Source: Akkermansia sp.
GTDB lineage: Bacteria; Verrucomicrobiota; Verrucomicrobiia; Verrucomicrobiales; Akkermansiaceae
NCBI GenBank assembly: GCA_030525455.1
Contig: JAUNER010000006.1
Span: 1-64,000, forward strand
Reading direction: 5' to 3'
Length of the DNA stretch: 64,000 nucleotides
Part shown: piece after piece, positions 1 through 11,720 of the stretch
Numbering within the stretch: the stretch's first letter is position 1
Layout of the letters: each line of letters starts with the position of its first letter
Translations under genes and position numbers: made by a program
Notes under the pieces: generated by a model
Told to the model about the DNA's origin: nothing
Databases searched by the model: none
What the model saw: the letters and a program-made list of their open reading frames with translations, nothing else

Positions 1-84
1 AAAAATGGGGGCAGAGTTAAAAGAATATGAGAATTAAAACAATAAGATTTATCACACAACGTTATCACAATTAATTAAACGGAA

Positions 85-113
85 TTGACTTATATTAAAG
101 GCCAAGATATAAA
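85..113 (+). promoter_or_regulatory. sigma70-like promoter of the ankyrin gene
   Basis: TTGACT (85-90), a 17-nt spacer and TATAAA (108-113). The usual +1 would fall near 120, leaving about 6 nt before the ATG at 126. Confidence 0.7.
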
Positions 114-125
114 TGGACCAGAGAG

Positions 126-1583
126 ATGAATAAGTTAATACATGTGGCATGCATAGCTTTTTGGGGATTGGGAAGCGTATTTACCATCGCAGTTATGGTC
201 GGCCGACCAGAAGAGGTCACTGGCCAGGATGTTGTTATATTACTTCTTTTATTGGGATTTCTGGTATTAGCCATCTGGCTGATGTATCACGAATGGCTCT
301 TGAATGATAAAGGTATATGGGACAAACTGAGAAGAGCTATTGAGAAAGACAAGCCGGAGCTTGCTGCACACTGCATTCGCTCGGTTCTAAAGAATGGTTC
401 ACTTACAACCTGCAAGGATAGTATTGCCGATCATCTCCTGATAGCGTTGCAAAAAGAACGCTGGAAAGTAGCAACTGCCATGATGAACGCCGGTGCGGCA
501 AATCCGAACATATTGACACCACCTCATTTCCATGCACTCGGTGTACTGGAACAGTGCGTATTGGACGGGAATAAGCCTGCGGTTCGTTTGCTGTTGGAGC
601 ATGGAGCTTTGCCGGATGCAGGCACCTATTTTCCGCCACTCCTATATGCACAGGCCAACGGCAGACAGGACATCGCAAACCTTTTACTTACACATGGTGC
701 TACGCCACAGGGAAACAATTCCGACTTTAATCCGGATCAAATAACAGCCCTACACCTGTTCTGTTCTAAACGGGGAATGAAAGAGGCAGACATCACCATC
801 GCCGCTCGCTTATTAAAAGAAGGGGCAGACGTCAATGCCCGAACACAAAGTGGATTTACCCCGCTGGATGTTGCCATGGACAGCAGATTCTCCACCGGAG
901 CGGCTCATCCGGAATTGCTGAATTTTCTTTGCACACAGGGTGCCAAGCACGGGGCTCAACTCAGCGTAGCTCAGGCAAGCTACAATGCAAGCGTACTGAT
1001 AAAGGGGGAACTCATTGAGCTACCTGCGGTGAGTCACGGGTGCGAGTTACTGCGAAAAGACAAAACTACTGATGCTTACCAACAGCATAACCATCAACTA
1101 TTGATGAGATGCCACAGCATAGACGGAGAACTACCTCTATCCACAGCTCACCGATTGGCTCTCGCCGTGCAGGAGCTTTGCCGGAGCGAACAGATCATTG
1201 CCGTAGATTTGGGGGGCGGATACACTCCGGCTCCCGAGATAGCAGCAGCAGAGCAACCTCTACTCTATATGCTGAAATTTCATCCTTGTGACTCAGAAAA
1301 TCGAACCGGGCTAGAAACTGAGGGCATGGTCCGATTCGGGCTTCCGGAATTACGTGCCGTAAACAGTATCTCAACCCACCGCGACTGGCTTATCTATTCT
1401 ATTCGTCATGTTCTTAACTCTTTTATTGAGCACAACATGTGCCCGGTAATTCAGCATTGCATCCCGGTCGGCGAGCCGGAGGATGATGACCTCTGGAATG
1501 CAGAAGAAGTATTTTGCCTGCATTCCTGTTCCTGTCAACAAGGTGAAGGACCTTGTCTGGAAATCACCGAGGATTACTATTGA
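126..1583 (+). CDS. Membrane-anchored ankyrin-repeat protein with DUF4261-like C-terminus
   Basis: A 485-aa protein. Two hydrophobic segments (about residues 5-24 and 34-54) should anchor it in the inner membrane. Degenerate ankyrin units follow at about 60-275, with recognisable turns such as AVRLLLEHGALPDAG, DIANLLLTHGATPQ and AARLLKEGADVNARTQSG. Ankyrins bind proteins, so a scaffold or interaction role is the fair inference. The last 180 residues (about 300-485), including GMVRFGLPELRAV, resemble DUF4261, a domain of unknown function; this assignment is from memory of the family pattern. The gene looks somewhat more GC-rich than its neighbours. The ATG follows a strong promoter by a few bases. 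It stands alone, with no clear operon partner. Confidence 0.85.
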   Translation: MNKLIHVACIAFWGLGSVFTIAVMVGRPEEVTGQDVVILLLLLGFLVLAIWLMYHEWLLNDKGIWDKLRRAIEKDKPELAAHCIRSVLKNGSLTTCKDSIADHLLIALQKERWKVATAMMNAGAANPNILTPPHFHALGVLEQCVLDGNKPAVRLLLEHGALPDAGTYFPPLLYAQANGRQDIANLLLTHGATPQGNNSDFNPDQITALHLFCSKRGMKEADITIAARLLKEGADVNARTQSGFTPLDVAMDSRFSTGAAHPELLNFLCTQGAKHGAQLSVAQASYNASVLIKGELIELPAVSHGCELLRKDKTTDAYQQHNHQLLMRCHSIDGELPLSTAHRLALAVQELCRSEQIIAVDLGGGYTPAPEIAAAEQPLLYMLKFHPCDSENRTGLETEGMVRFGLPELRAVNSISTHRDWLIYSIRHVLNSFIEHNMCPVIQHCIPVGEPEDDDLWNAEEVFCLHSCSCQQGEGPCLEITEDYY

Positions 1584-1812
1584 GGACGCTCCGATAAGCA
1601 CAATGCTTTATTGGACAAAAATTTTTCGTCCTACTTCCGTTTTAGGGGAACTCTATCAGACAAGGCAATCTCACTCAAGTACTCTAAACTAATCAATTTT
1701 AATATATTGCCATCATTAAATGAATTTTCTCCACAAATGCTGTATTTCATTTTGCCTAGCCTCTCTTACAAGCGATGCAATGGAGCTAGGGATAATAGAG
1801 CCACCTACTTAC
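1584..1812. other. gene-poor intergenic stretch
   Basis: Between the ankyrin gene and pheA there are about 715 bp with no convincing large gene. In the left 230 bp I see no promoter, repeat or RNA. A 108-codon plus-strand frame (1611-1937) opens with TTG and is low-complexity, so I do not call it. Confidence 0.5.
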
Positions 1813-2115
1813 TCATTTCATGTGCTTGTGCTTTTTCTGTCTGGAACGACCATTTGCTTTATTCCCTGACTTTTTTCTTCTTTCTTCTAAATCATCCATC
1901 GCCCATTTCTGACGCACTTTTTTCAGCCAGGTCATAATGCCCAAATGACCGATAAAAGCCAAAGGTAGGGCAAGGTAATAAAGGGCGTGATGGGGAGTGC
2001 CATATCTAAACAGGCTCTCGCTCACCTCAAATGCATCAACGGCTGCGATGACCACCTCAAAGGTATCGCTACCTACCTTGGCATAAACCGACTTACCAAA
2101 CCTTTCCGAGAACAT
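1813..2115 (-). CDS. small hypothetical protein, one membrane segment
   Basis: A 100-codon frame, low confidence. The translation has a polar N-terminus, one plausible membrane helix (about residues 43-63, around HALYYLALPLAFIGHLGIM) and a very basic tail (SRQKKHKHMK), a layout that fits a small inner-membrane protein with a cytoplasmic basic tail. An in-frame stop lies six codons before the ATG, so the start is bounded. A weak promoter-like pair (TTGGGT, 17 nt, TAATAC) lies upstream on this strand. I do not recognise a family. It could be a decayed gene remnant or a chance frame. Confidence 0.35.
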   Translation of the reverse strand: MFSERFGKSVYAKVGSDTFEVVIAAVDAFEVSESLFRYGTPHHALYYLALPLAFIGHLGIMTWLKKVRQKWAMDDLEERRKKSGNKANGRSRQKKHKHMK

Positions 2116-2228
2116 CTCGCATCTATCGTCCTATCCTCAGATTAGTCGTATTACCTAAAAACAAAATCGAACCCAAAGAGGAGGAAGCCTCAAGCAGCAA
2201 ATTTTACAGCCCTTAATAATTTATACAG

Positions 2229-2270
2229 CCTAGCTTTAACCTTGCATGATAAAAGCTAGGACTGTATGCT
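2229..2270 (+). promoter_or_regulatory. pheA promoter with overlapping inverted repeat
   Basis: TTGCAT (2242-2247), 17 nt and TATGCT (2265-2270) form a sigma70-like promoter. A perfect 9-bp inverted repeat, CCTAGCTTT (2229-2237) and AAAGCTAGG (2252-2260), brackets the -35 box, with its right arm inside the spacer. That geometry suits a repressor operator. The dyad is seen directly; the operator role is inferred. Confidence 0.55.
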
Positions 2271-2299
2271 TCTAATACTCTCATATATTGACTAAAATC

Positions 2300-3427
2300 A
2301 TGGATACAAGCGATTCTTCACCCAAGCACATCCTCAATAATTCAAACGCACCAATGAATTTAAACGATGTGCGAAATGAAATTGATGCCGTTGATTGTCA
2401 AATAATTGAATTACTCAAACAAAGGGTTAAATGGGTTCATGAAGTTGGGAAAATCAAAAAACAAACACAATCACCTATTTTTGTACCGGAAAGAGAAACA
2501 GCCCTACTAAATAAATTACACAAATTAAATGGCGGAGCCTTACCGGATGCTTCATTAGCCGCCATCTATCGCGAAATTATTTCCTGTTCATTCTTTTTGG
2601 AAGGGGGCTTAACAATTGCCTATTTAGGTCCTAAAGGCACATGGAGTCACCAAGCCGCACTAAAGCAATTCGGCAAAAGTTGTGAATTGATTCCCTGTCA
2701 AAGCTTCCAAGATGTTTTTGACATGGTAAACAAAGGGAAAGCCCAATATGGTGTGGTTCCGATTGAAAACTCTTCTGAAGGCTCCATTACAACAGTAATG
2801 GATTTATTTGTAACATCATCACTAAAAATTTGTGCTCAGTTAAATCTCAATATCCATAACAGTTTGATGGCTGATGTTCCACGCGAACATATTCGCATCT
2901 TATACTCCCACCCACAAGTATTAGGACAAACAAAAAATTGGATTTTACGAAATTTTCCCGATGCAGAACTCGTAGAAACATCTAGTACCACAAAAGCCAG
3001 TATTTTAGCGAAAGAGAACTCTGCCATGGGAGCGGCTTCCCTAGGCTGTGCTTTAGCCGCTGAATTATTTGGTCTAACTGTATTGGAAGAAAATGTGCAA
3101 GACATGGCCGAAAACACCACTCGTTTTGTTGTTATTGGAAAACAAGATACAAAACCTAGTGGAAAGGACAGAACTTCTCTTATCATCCGAATTCAGCATA
3201 AACCCGGTACTTTAGCAGAAGTCATCAATTGCTTCCAACGTCACAACATCAACCTCATTCGTATAGAATCTCGCCCCTCTAGAGTCATCAACTGGGAATA
3301 TGTCTTCCATATTGATGCAGTGGGGCACTATACAGAATCCCCGATGTCTGAGGCTCTCGAAGAAATTGAAAAACATTGCTCGATGCTAAAAGTTATTGGT
3401 AGTTATACCGATACTGATGGCGTTTAA
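2300..3427 (+). CDS. pheA: Bifunctional chorismate mutase / prephenate dehydratase (P-protein)
   Basis: Converts chorismate to prephenate and prephenate to phenylpyruvate in phenylalanine synthesis, in the cytoplasm. Domain order in 375 aa: chorismate mutase helices (about 19-100, starting NLNDVRNEIDAVDCQIIELL), prephenate dehydratase (about 108-285, opening IAYLGPKGTWSHQAAL and carrying the catalytic-loop signature TTRFVVIG), then an ACT domain (about 300-375) with the phenylalanine-sensing ESRP motif at E323-P326, so feedback inhibition is expected. The ATG at 2300 fits better than an upstream TTG at 2288; an internal ATG at 2354 lies exactly at the domain edge. No Shine-Dalgarno is visible. 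GH29 and ligA follow closely on the same strand. Confidence 0.97.
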   Translation: MDTSDSSPKHILNNSNAPMNLNDVRNEIDAVDCQIIELLKQRVKWVHEVGKIKKQTQSPIFVPERETALLNKLHKLNGGALPDASLAAIYREIISCSFFLEGGLTIAYLGPKGTWSHQAALKQFGKSCELIPCQSFQDVFDMVNKGKAQYGVVPIENSSEGSITTVMDLFVTSSLKICAQLNLNIHNSLMADVPREHIRILYSHPQVLGQTKNWILRNFPDAELVETSSTTKASILAKENSAMGAASLGCALAAELFGLTVLEENVQDMAENTTRFVVIGKQDTKPSGKDRTSLIIRIQHKPGTLAEVINCFQRHNINLIRIESRPSRVINWEYVFHIDAVGHYTESPMSEALEEIEKHCSMLKVIGSYTDTDGV

Positions 3428-3471
3428 CCCAACATCAACACACACACTCCACATCAAATCATATACATACT

Positions 3472-7246
<3,775 letters not shown>

Positions 7247-7294
7247 TTCTTTGCTTTTACACCTCTCGCTAATATAAACGCATCGCAAAAAAAT

Positions 7295-7323
7295 CCCCAT
7301 ACGCTTGTAAATAACGCATGGGG
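7295..7323 (-). terminator. rho-independent terminator for the 7346-8167 gene
   Basis: CCCCAT and ATGGGG arms with an inner CG/CG extension. On the minus strand the hairpin is followed by a T-run (ATTTTTTTG), so it most likely ends the minus-strand gene. It may also block read-through from ligA. Confidence 0.75.
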
Positions 7324-7345
7324 AAAATCCTATGACAGTTATCAA

Positions 7346-8167
7346 TTAGTGAAATGTAGCCACCTTTTCAGATAATGGATCTATTGATACTTTAATAGGA
7401 ACTTTTACCTCCTGTGCTTGCGATGCTTCTGTAATCGTCAATTTTAGTTTTTTAGGTAAATTAGTCACTTCATAGGTAAGTGTTTTTTGAACACTCTCTT
7501 TAATTGACCAAGAAGTGCTGCGCCTAGTTTGAATTTCTACATCTTTAGCTGAAGCATCTGCTGATTCTAAATCGAGTTCAATAACATCAGTTTTTTCAAT
7601 TACCGTCAATTCAAGCGTACTGACTTTTTTATCGTTTGTAGAAACTGATGTGACATCAATCTTTGTCTCGCCAACAGAAAAACTAGTGCCCTCTTTTGGT
7701 TCAAATTCAACTGATGGTAATTTTTGTTGTCCGGCATTTAGGTTGATTGGCATTTCCCCCTTCAAACGAATTGGAAAGGTTACAGGCTCTTTGATTTTTA
7801 CTGTAAATAAAACAGAAACATCCGAGGGTTTATCTTTACCTCCTAGTCCCAAATCACCATATTCTTCCACGATATCTACAAAAAATTTATCGACTTCCCC
7901 CTCAAATTTTTTCTTGGCCGCATCAATCCCCTTAAATACAACTGTCCCATTACTGCGTTTATAAACTGCTCCTTGGGGTAACTTTACGGCAAAAGTCACA
8001 TTTATCCTCTCTTGTGTTTGAGAACTAGTAAACAAAGTATGTTGTTTCTTTTCCTGAGGTGCATTGATTTTCAATGACTCAAATTTTGGCTCAAGCTTTA
8101 TTTCATCACCGAAACACAGCCCCGTTATGAAACCGGCTAGACTTAAAGCATAAATGTAACTCTTCAT
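7346..8167 (-). CDS. hypothetical secreted protein
   Basis: A 273-aa protein with a signal peptide (about 1-20, MKSYIYALSLAGFITGLCFG). The mature part is rich in Lys, Glu, Val and Thr and is predicted beta-rich, without Cys or recognisable catalytic motifs. Phrases such as KLPQGAVYKRSNGTVVFKG and LPKKLKLTITEASQ suggest repeated beta-sandwich-like segments. I do not recognise the family. It is a single gene with its own terminator, divergent from the ABC operon. A periplasmic or outer-surface structural role is only a guess from the signal peptide. Confidence 0.8.
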   Translation of the reverse strand: MKSYIYALSLAGFITGLCFGDEIKLEPKFESLKINAPQEKKQHTLFTSSQTQERINVTFAVKLPQGAVYKRSNGTVVFKGIDAAKKKFEGEVDKFFVDIVEEYGDLGLGGKDKPSDVSVLFTVKIKEPVTFPIRLKGEMPINLNAGQQKLPSVEFEPKEGTSFSVGETKIDVTSVSTNDKKVSTLELTVIEKTDVIELDLESADASAKDVEIQTRRSTSWSIKESVQKTLTYEVTNLPKKLKLTITEASQAQEVKVPIKVSIDPLSEKVATFH

Positions 8168-8294
8168 AGCAATATACCTACATCATACATGAAGAATTAC
8201 AAGGAAATTCCGGAAATGAAACCACTCATTGTATTTGATTATTAGCGAAATCTCTGTAATGCCAGTATATTCGTATCATCATCAAGAAATGGGC

Positions 8295-8324
8295 TTGAGG
8301 GAGGTGGGGGTAATAGTGTAGAAT
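8295..8324 (+). promoter_or_regulatory. candidate promoter of the ABC operon
   Basis: TTGAGG (8295-8300), 18 nt, TAGAAT (8319-8324). The predicted +1 (about 8331) lies downstream of the ATG at 8326. This argues that the real start is the in-frame ATG at 8350. Confidence 0.5.
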
Positions 8325-8349
8325 AATGAGAGATTCCCATAATGCATCC

Positions 8350-9285
8350 ATGATTTACGCTGACCAGCTTTCTAAAGAATTTGGCCGCTTCCAAGCGGTT
8401 AAGAATGTGTCCTTTCATATCAAAAAGGGAGAGATTGTAGGATTTTTAGGGCCGAATGGAGCTGGGAAAACAACTACCCTTCGAATGCTAACCGGGTATT
8501 TACCACCCACATCGGGTACAGCCTCAGTGGCAGGATTCGACATTGTAGATACCCCACTAGAAGCTCGCAAACACTTAGGTTATTTACCAGAACACGTACC
8601 CCTTTATGATGACCAACGAGTAACGGAATATCTCAAATTCCGAGCTCGATTAAAAGGAATCAGTTCAAAAGAAATTTGGCCGGCAGTAGTAAAAGTGGTA
8701 GAACAATGCGGTTTGGAACCTGTTCGCCGCAAAATGATTCGTACCCTTTCTAAAGGGTATAGACAACGCGTGGGGCTGGCAGATGCCTTACTAGGCGAAC
8801 CGGATCTATTAATTTTAGACGAACCGACAAACGGTCTAGACCCAAACCAAATTCGCCAAATTCGAGAATTGATAAAAAGTTTAGCCGAGAACCACACCAT
8901 TATCTTATCCACGCACATTTTAAGTGAAGTGGAGATGATATGCAATAAAGTGATTATCATCGACCAAGGAACCATCAAAGCGGCAGATACTCCTACCAAC
9001 TTAACAGCCAATCTGCGTGCCGCAGGTAAAATCACTCTTGAGTTCCGTGGTGATTTAGCCCTAGTGACAGAAAAGCTAGAAGCCCTGAGTGATGTAAAGA
9101 AAGTCATTCATGATGAAACAGATGCCAACGGTTGGCATAAACTAACTGTGCGAGCAGAAGCTGGCACAGACACCCGCGAAAAAGCAGCTCGCATCTTAGC
9201 AGAACTAAATTTCCCATTACGTCACATATACAGACACATACCGACCTTGGAAGAAGTTTTTGTAGAAATGACCAGAAAAGACTAA
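8350..9285 (+). CDS. ABC transporter ATP-binding protein, GldA-like
   Basis: A 311-aa ATPase of the ABC-2 drug/lipid exporter type. Walker A GPNGAGKTT (34-42), a Q-loop region, the signature LSKGYRQR, Walker B LLILDEPTNGLDP and the H-loop STHILSE are all intact. A C-terminal extension of about 90 residues is typical of GldA/NatA-like subunits. The following two genes encode the permease and a GldG-like protein, so this is the energy subunit of that complex. I prefer the ATG at 8350 because it gives the family's usual N-terminus and the promoter lies just before it. Substrate unknown. Confidence 0.95.
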   Translation: MIYADQLSKEFGRFQAVKNVSFHIKKGEIVGFLGPNGAGKTTTLRMLTGYLPPTSGTASVAGFDIVDTPLEARKHLGYLPEHVPLYDDQRVTEYLKFRARLKGISSKEIWPAVVKVVEQCGLEPVRRKMIRTLSKGYRQRVGLADALLGEPDLLILDEPTNGLDPNQIRQIRELIKSLAENHTIILSTHILSEVEMICNKVIIIDQGTIKAADTPTNLTANLRAAGKITLEFRGDLALVTEKLEALSDVKKVIHDETDANGWHKLTVRAEAGTDTREKAARILAELNFPLRHIYRHIPTLEEVFVEMTRKD

Positions 9286-9331
9286 ACGAGCAACTGATTT
9301 TTACCTATTTATCTCAATCACCTCTCATTTC

Positions 9332-10114
9332 ATGTCCGCTATATTTACTATCTTTAAAAAAGAACTTCGCAATTATTTAATGACGCCGTATGGCTGGGTC
9401 ATTCTTGCATTTGTGATGGCATTGCAAAGTGTGTCACTTTCCGGCACTTTGAAAGCATTTACTCTAGAACCACAGAAAGAAGGCATTTTGTTTTTTATTC
9501 TGCATTCACCTATGTTTTGGTTCTATTTCCTCTTTATTTTCCCACTAATCACGATGCGTTCGCTCGCGGAAGAGGAAAAAACCGGTACGCTAGAATCTCT
9601 GCTAACGACTCCCATTAAAACTTGGCATGTGGTACTGGGGAAATATTTGTCTGCCTATAGCTTCTATATTATTTTATGGCTCCCCATGCTTCTCTACCCC
9701 ATCCTTGCAGACTGGTCAAACGCCCTTGTAGACTGGTGGTATGGATATGATGCAGGTATGGAAATTTCTTATCGTTTAGCAGATTGGGGTGGTACATATT
9801 CCATTCTATTGCTTATAGGAGCTTGGTTCACCTCCATTGGTATTTTAGCCTCGTCTATGACCAATAGTCAAATTATTGCTGGCATTATCTCTATAGGTTT
9901 GCTTGTTCTTATCTTTTTCATGGGGTTAATTCCGGTTGTTTGGGGTGAGTTCCCTGCCGCCGGCATCTTCCATTACATATCAGCATCTGAGCATTTAGAT
10001 AGGTTCTCTGCCGGATTGTTAGATACACGCCCTGCCATCTTTTATCTCACGGCTACAATATTAACACTCGCTTTCACCGTTCGTATTATTGACCATCGTC
10101 GTTGGAAACACTAA
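9332..10114 (+). CDS. ABC-2 type permease, GldF-like
   Basis: A 260-aa integral membrane protein with about six hydrophobic segments. It starts MSAIFTIFKKELRNYLMTPYGWVI, the classic ABC-2/GldF opening, and contains EEEKTGTLESLLTTPI, the conserved cytoplasmic loop that contacts the ATPase. It lies 46 bp after the ATPase and 36 bp before the GldG-like gene, so the three form one operon. In Bacteroidota the related Gld proteins support gliding. In other phyla the same three-gene set is common and its cargo unknown, so I do not infer gliding here. Confidence 0.93.
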   Translation: MSAIFTIFKKELRNYLMTPYGWVILAFVMALQSVSLSGTLKAFTLEPQKEGILFFILHSPMFWFYFLFIFPLITMRSLAEEEKTGTLESLLTTPIKTWHVVLGKYLSAYSFYIILWLPMLLYPILADWSNALVDWWYGYDAGMEISYRLADWGGTYSILLLIGAWFTSIGILASSMTNSQIIAGIISIGLLVLIFFMGLIPVVWGEFPAAGIFHYISASEHLDRFSAGLLDTRPAIFYLTATILTLAFTVRIIDHRRWKH

Positions 10115-10150
10115 TCCGCTCTTTTCACCATTTTACAATTTTTGCCAAAT

Positions 10151-11710
10151 ATGAGTGACCAAAATTCATCCCCCACTCCTACGACTTCACAATCCCCACG
10201 CAAAGTACGTCGCCCCTGGGCAACATGGGTCAATTTACTTTTACTATGTGTAATTGTAGTCTGTTTAAATTTCATTAGTTGCCATGAGTACTATCGTCGC
10301 GACTTAACGGAAGACCAGAGATTTGATATTTCTCAGCAGAGCATCAATATGCTCCAAGCTCCTGAAATTCAAAATCGCAAAACTCCTATCAAAATTACTT
10401 TTGCCTTTTTGAGAACAACTCAAAACTATACCCGTATGCGTTCTCTCATGGAAGAGTACGAACGCCACTCTAATGGCAAAATTGTGGTCGAATATCTAGA
10501 CCCTCTTCGTCAACCCAATAAAGCTCGCGAAATTTCTTTGATTTACGGCATTGAGTTTAAGAAGAACCAAGTCATCATCGATGCTAGAGAAAATACATCT
10601 AAGGCATTAAAAAACTTCGAGGGTATCAATGCAGATGCCGCTCATGTACGAATTCTCTCTGGTGATAACTTCGTTGTTTATGCACCCGGTCCGGACGGTA
10701 AGCGTCTAAAAGCAGTTGCTCTCCAAATTGAAGATATGGTAACTGCCGGTATTTATGGGGCGGCCAATGGGCAACCTCGTAAAATGTACATTGCCGCAGA
10801 TAAAAGTAATTTCAATGAAGCCATAAGCGACAATTCAAAAGAAAGCATCTTTACGACTCTTGATAAAATTTGTCGGTCTGTGAACATTCAGCTTGTACCA
10901 ATTCGCATGGGTAATCTAACCGACATCCCCGAAGATGCGGCCGGGTTCATGCTTATTGGGGCTAAATATGACCTATCTGCCACAGAAGCTGATGTATTGA
11001 AGCGTTATTGGGCTCGTCCGAATTCTGCCATTCTCGTCATGCTTGAACCCAAGCAAGATGTGCCAAAACAACTTTACAGATTCTTGCGTGAACAAGGCTT
11101 ACGTCCGCAAAATGACCGCGTGATGCTCAGCAATCGCGAACGCTCTGTGTTTGAAATCAATGCCATTTTTGCACCAAGCTTAAACTGCACCAAAGAATTC
11201 TGGAATGCAAGTACTGGATTAGAGGGGGAAAGTATCTCAATTCTCTTAGATACAGATAATGCGGCCATGGAGCAAAAACGCATCAGTGCCTATCCTTTGC
11301 TCGTCACTACGAATGACTACTATGGCGAAACTCGTTACACCTCATTCCCAGTTCAATTTGACAGTAATGAAGACAATCCCGGTCCTCTCATGTTAGGTGC
11401 GGCACTTATTCGCGGAAATGCAGGTGATGTAAATCAAACAAAAACGACAGGTCGCTTGGCTCTTTTAGGGAATACAGATTTACTACAACCTCGTCAAATT
11501 AAACCCGAACAGCGTGATTTCATGCGAACAATCGTAGCATGGATGACAGAACGTGAAGAATTACGAGGTCTTGGTTCACGCCATGATTTAACCATTAAGC
11601 TAAATCTAGACAGAAACGCCATGAGCATACTCGAAATTCTCACAAACATTGGGTTACCGCTTGTGGCATTACTTACTGCTCTCATTATTTGGAATACTCG
11701 ACGTCACTAA
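10151..11710 (+). CDS. GldG-family ABC transporter auxiliary protein
   Basis: A 519-aa protein with an N-terminal membrane helix (about 25-45), a long extracytoplasmic region and a second helix at the C-terminus (about 497-516). Early text RRDLTEDQRFDISQQSINML is typical of the GldG/DUF7088 family, in which the extracytoplasmic part resembles an inactive glutamine-amidotransferase-like fold. It pairs with the upstream ABC subunits. The ATG at 10151 is chosen over a TTG at 10142. The stop is 10 bp before the DUF4340 gene. Confidence 0.9.
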   Translation: MSDQNSSPTPTTSQSPRKVRRPWATWVNLLLLCVIVVCLNFISCHEYYRRDLTEDQRFDISQQSINMLQAPEIQNRKTPIKITFAFLRTTQNYTRMRSLMEEYERHSNGKIVVEYLDPLRQPNKAREISLIYGIEFKKNQVIIDARENTSKALKNFEGINADAAHVRILSGDNFVVYAPGPDGKRLKAVALQIEDMVTAGIYGAANGQPRKMYIAADKSNFNEAISDNSKESIFTTLDKICRSVNIQLVPIRMGNLTDIPEDAAGFMLIGAKYDLSATEADVLKRYWARPNSAILVMLEPKQDVPKQLYRFLREQGLRPQNDRVMLSNRERSVFEINAIFAPSLNCTKEFWNASTGLEGESISILLDTDNAAMEQKRISAYPLLVTTNDYYGETRYTSFPVQFDSNEDNPGPLMLGAALIRGNAGDVNQTKTTGRLALLGNTDLLQPRQIKPEQRDFMRTIVAWMTEREELRGLGSRHDLTIKLNLDRNAMSILEILTNIGLPLVALLTALIIWNTRRH

Positions 11711-11720
11711 TTATATTTCA

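Noticed and set aside
1611-1937. 108-codon plus-strand frame after the ankyrin gene
   Set aside because: It opens with TTG, has low-complexity translation and overlaps a better minus-strand frame (1813-2115).
8326-8349. Start of the ABC ATPase at 8326
   Set aside because: The promoter's predicted +1 lies downstream of that ATG, and the ATG at 8350 gives the usual family N-terminus.
8604-9107. 167-codon minus-strand frame
   Set aside because: It lies wholly inside the ABC ATPase on the other strand; only the ATPase shows family motifs.
11649-11720. Longer start of the DUF4340 protein
   Set aside because: It begins with TTG and overlaps the GldG-like gene by 62 bp; the ATG at 11721 begins exactly at the membrane helix.
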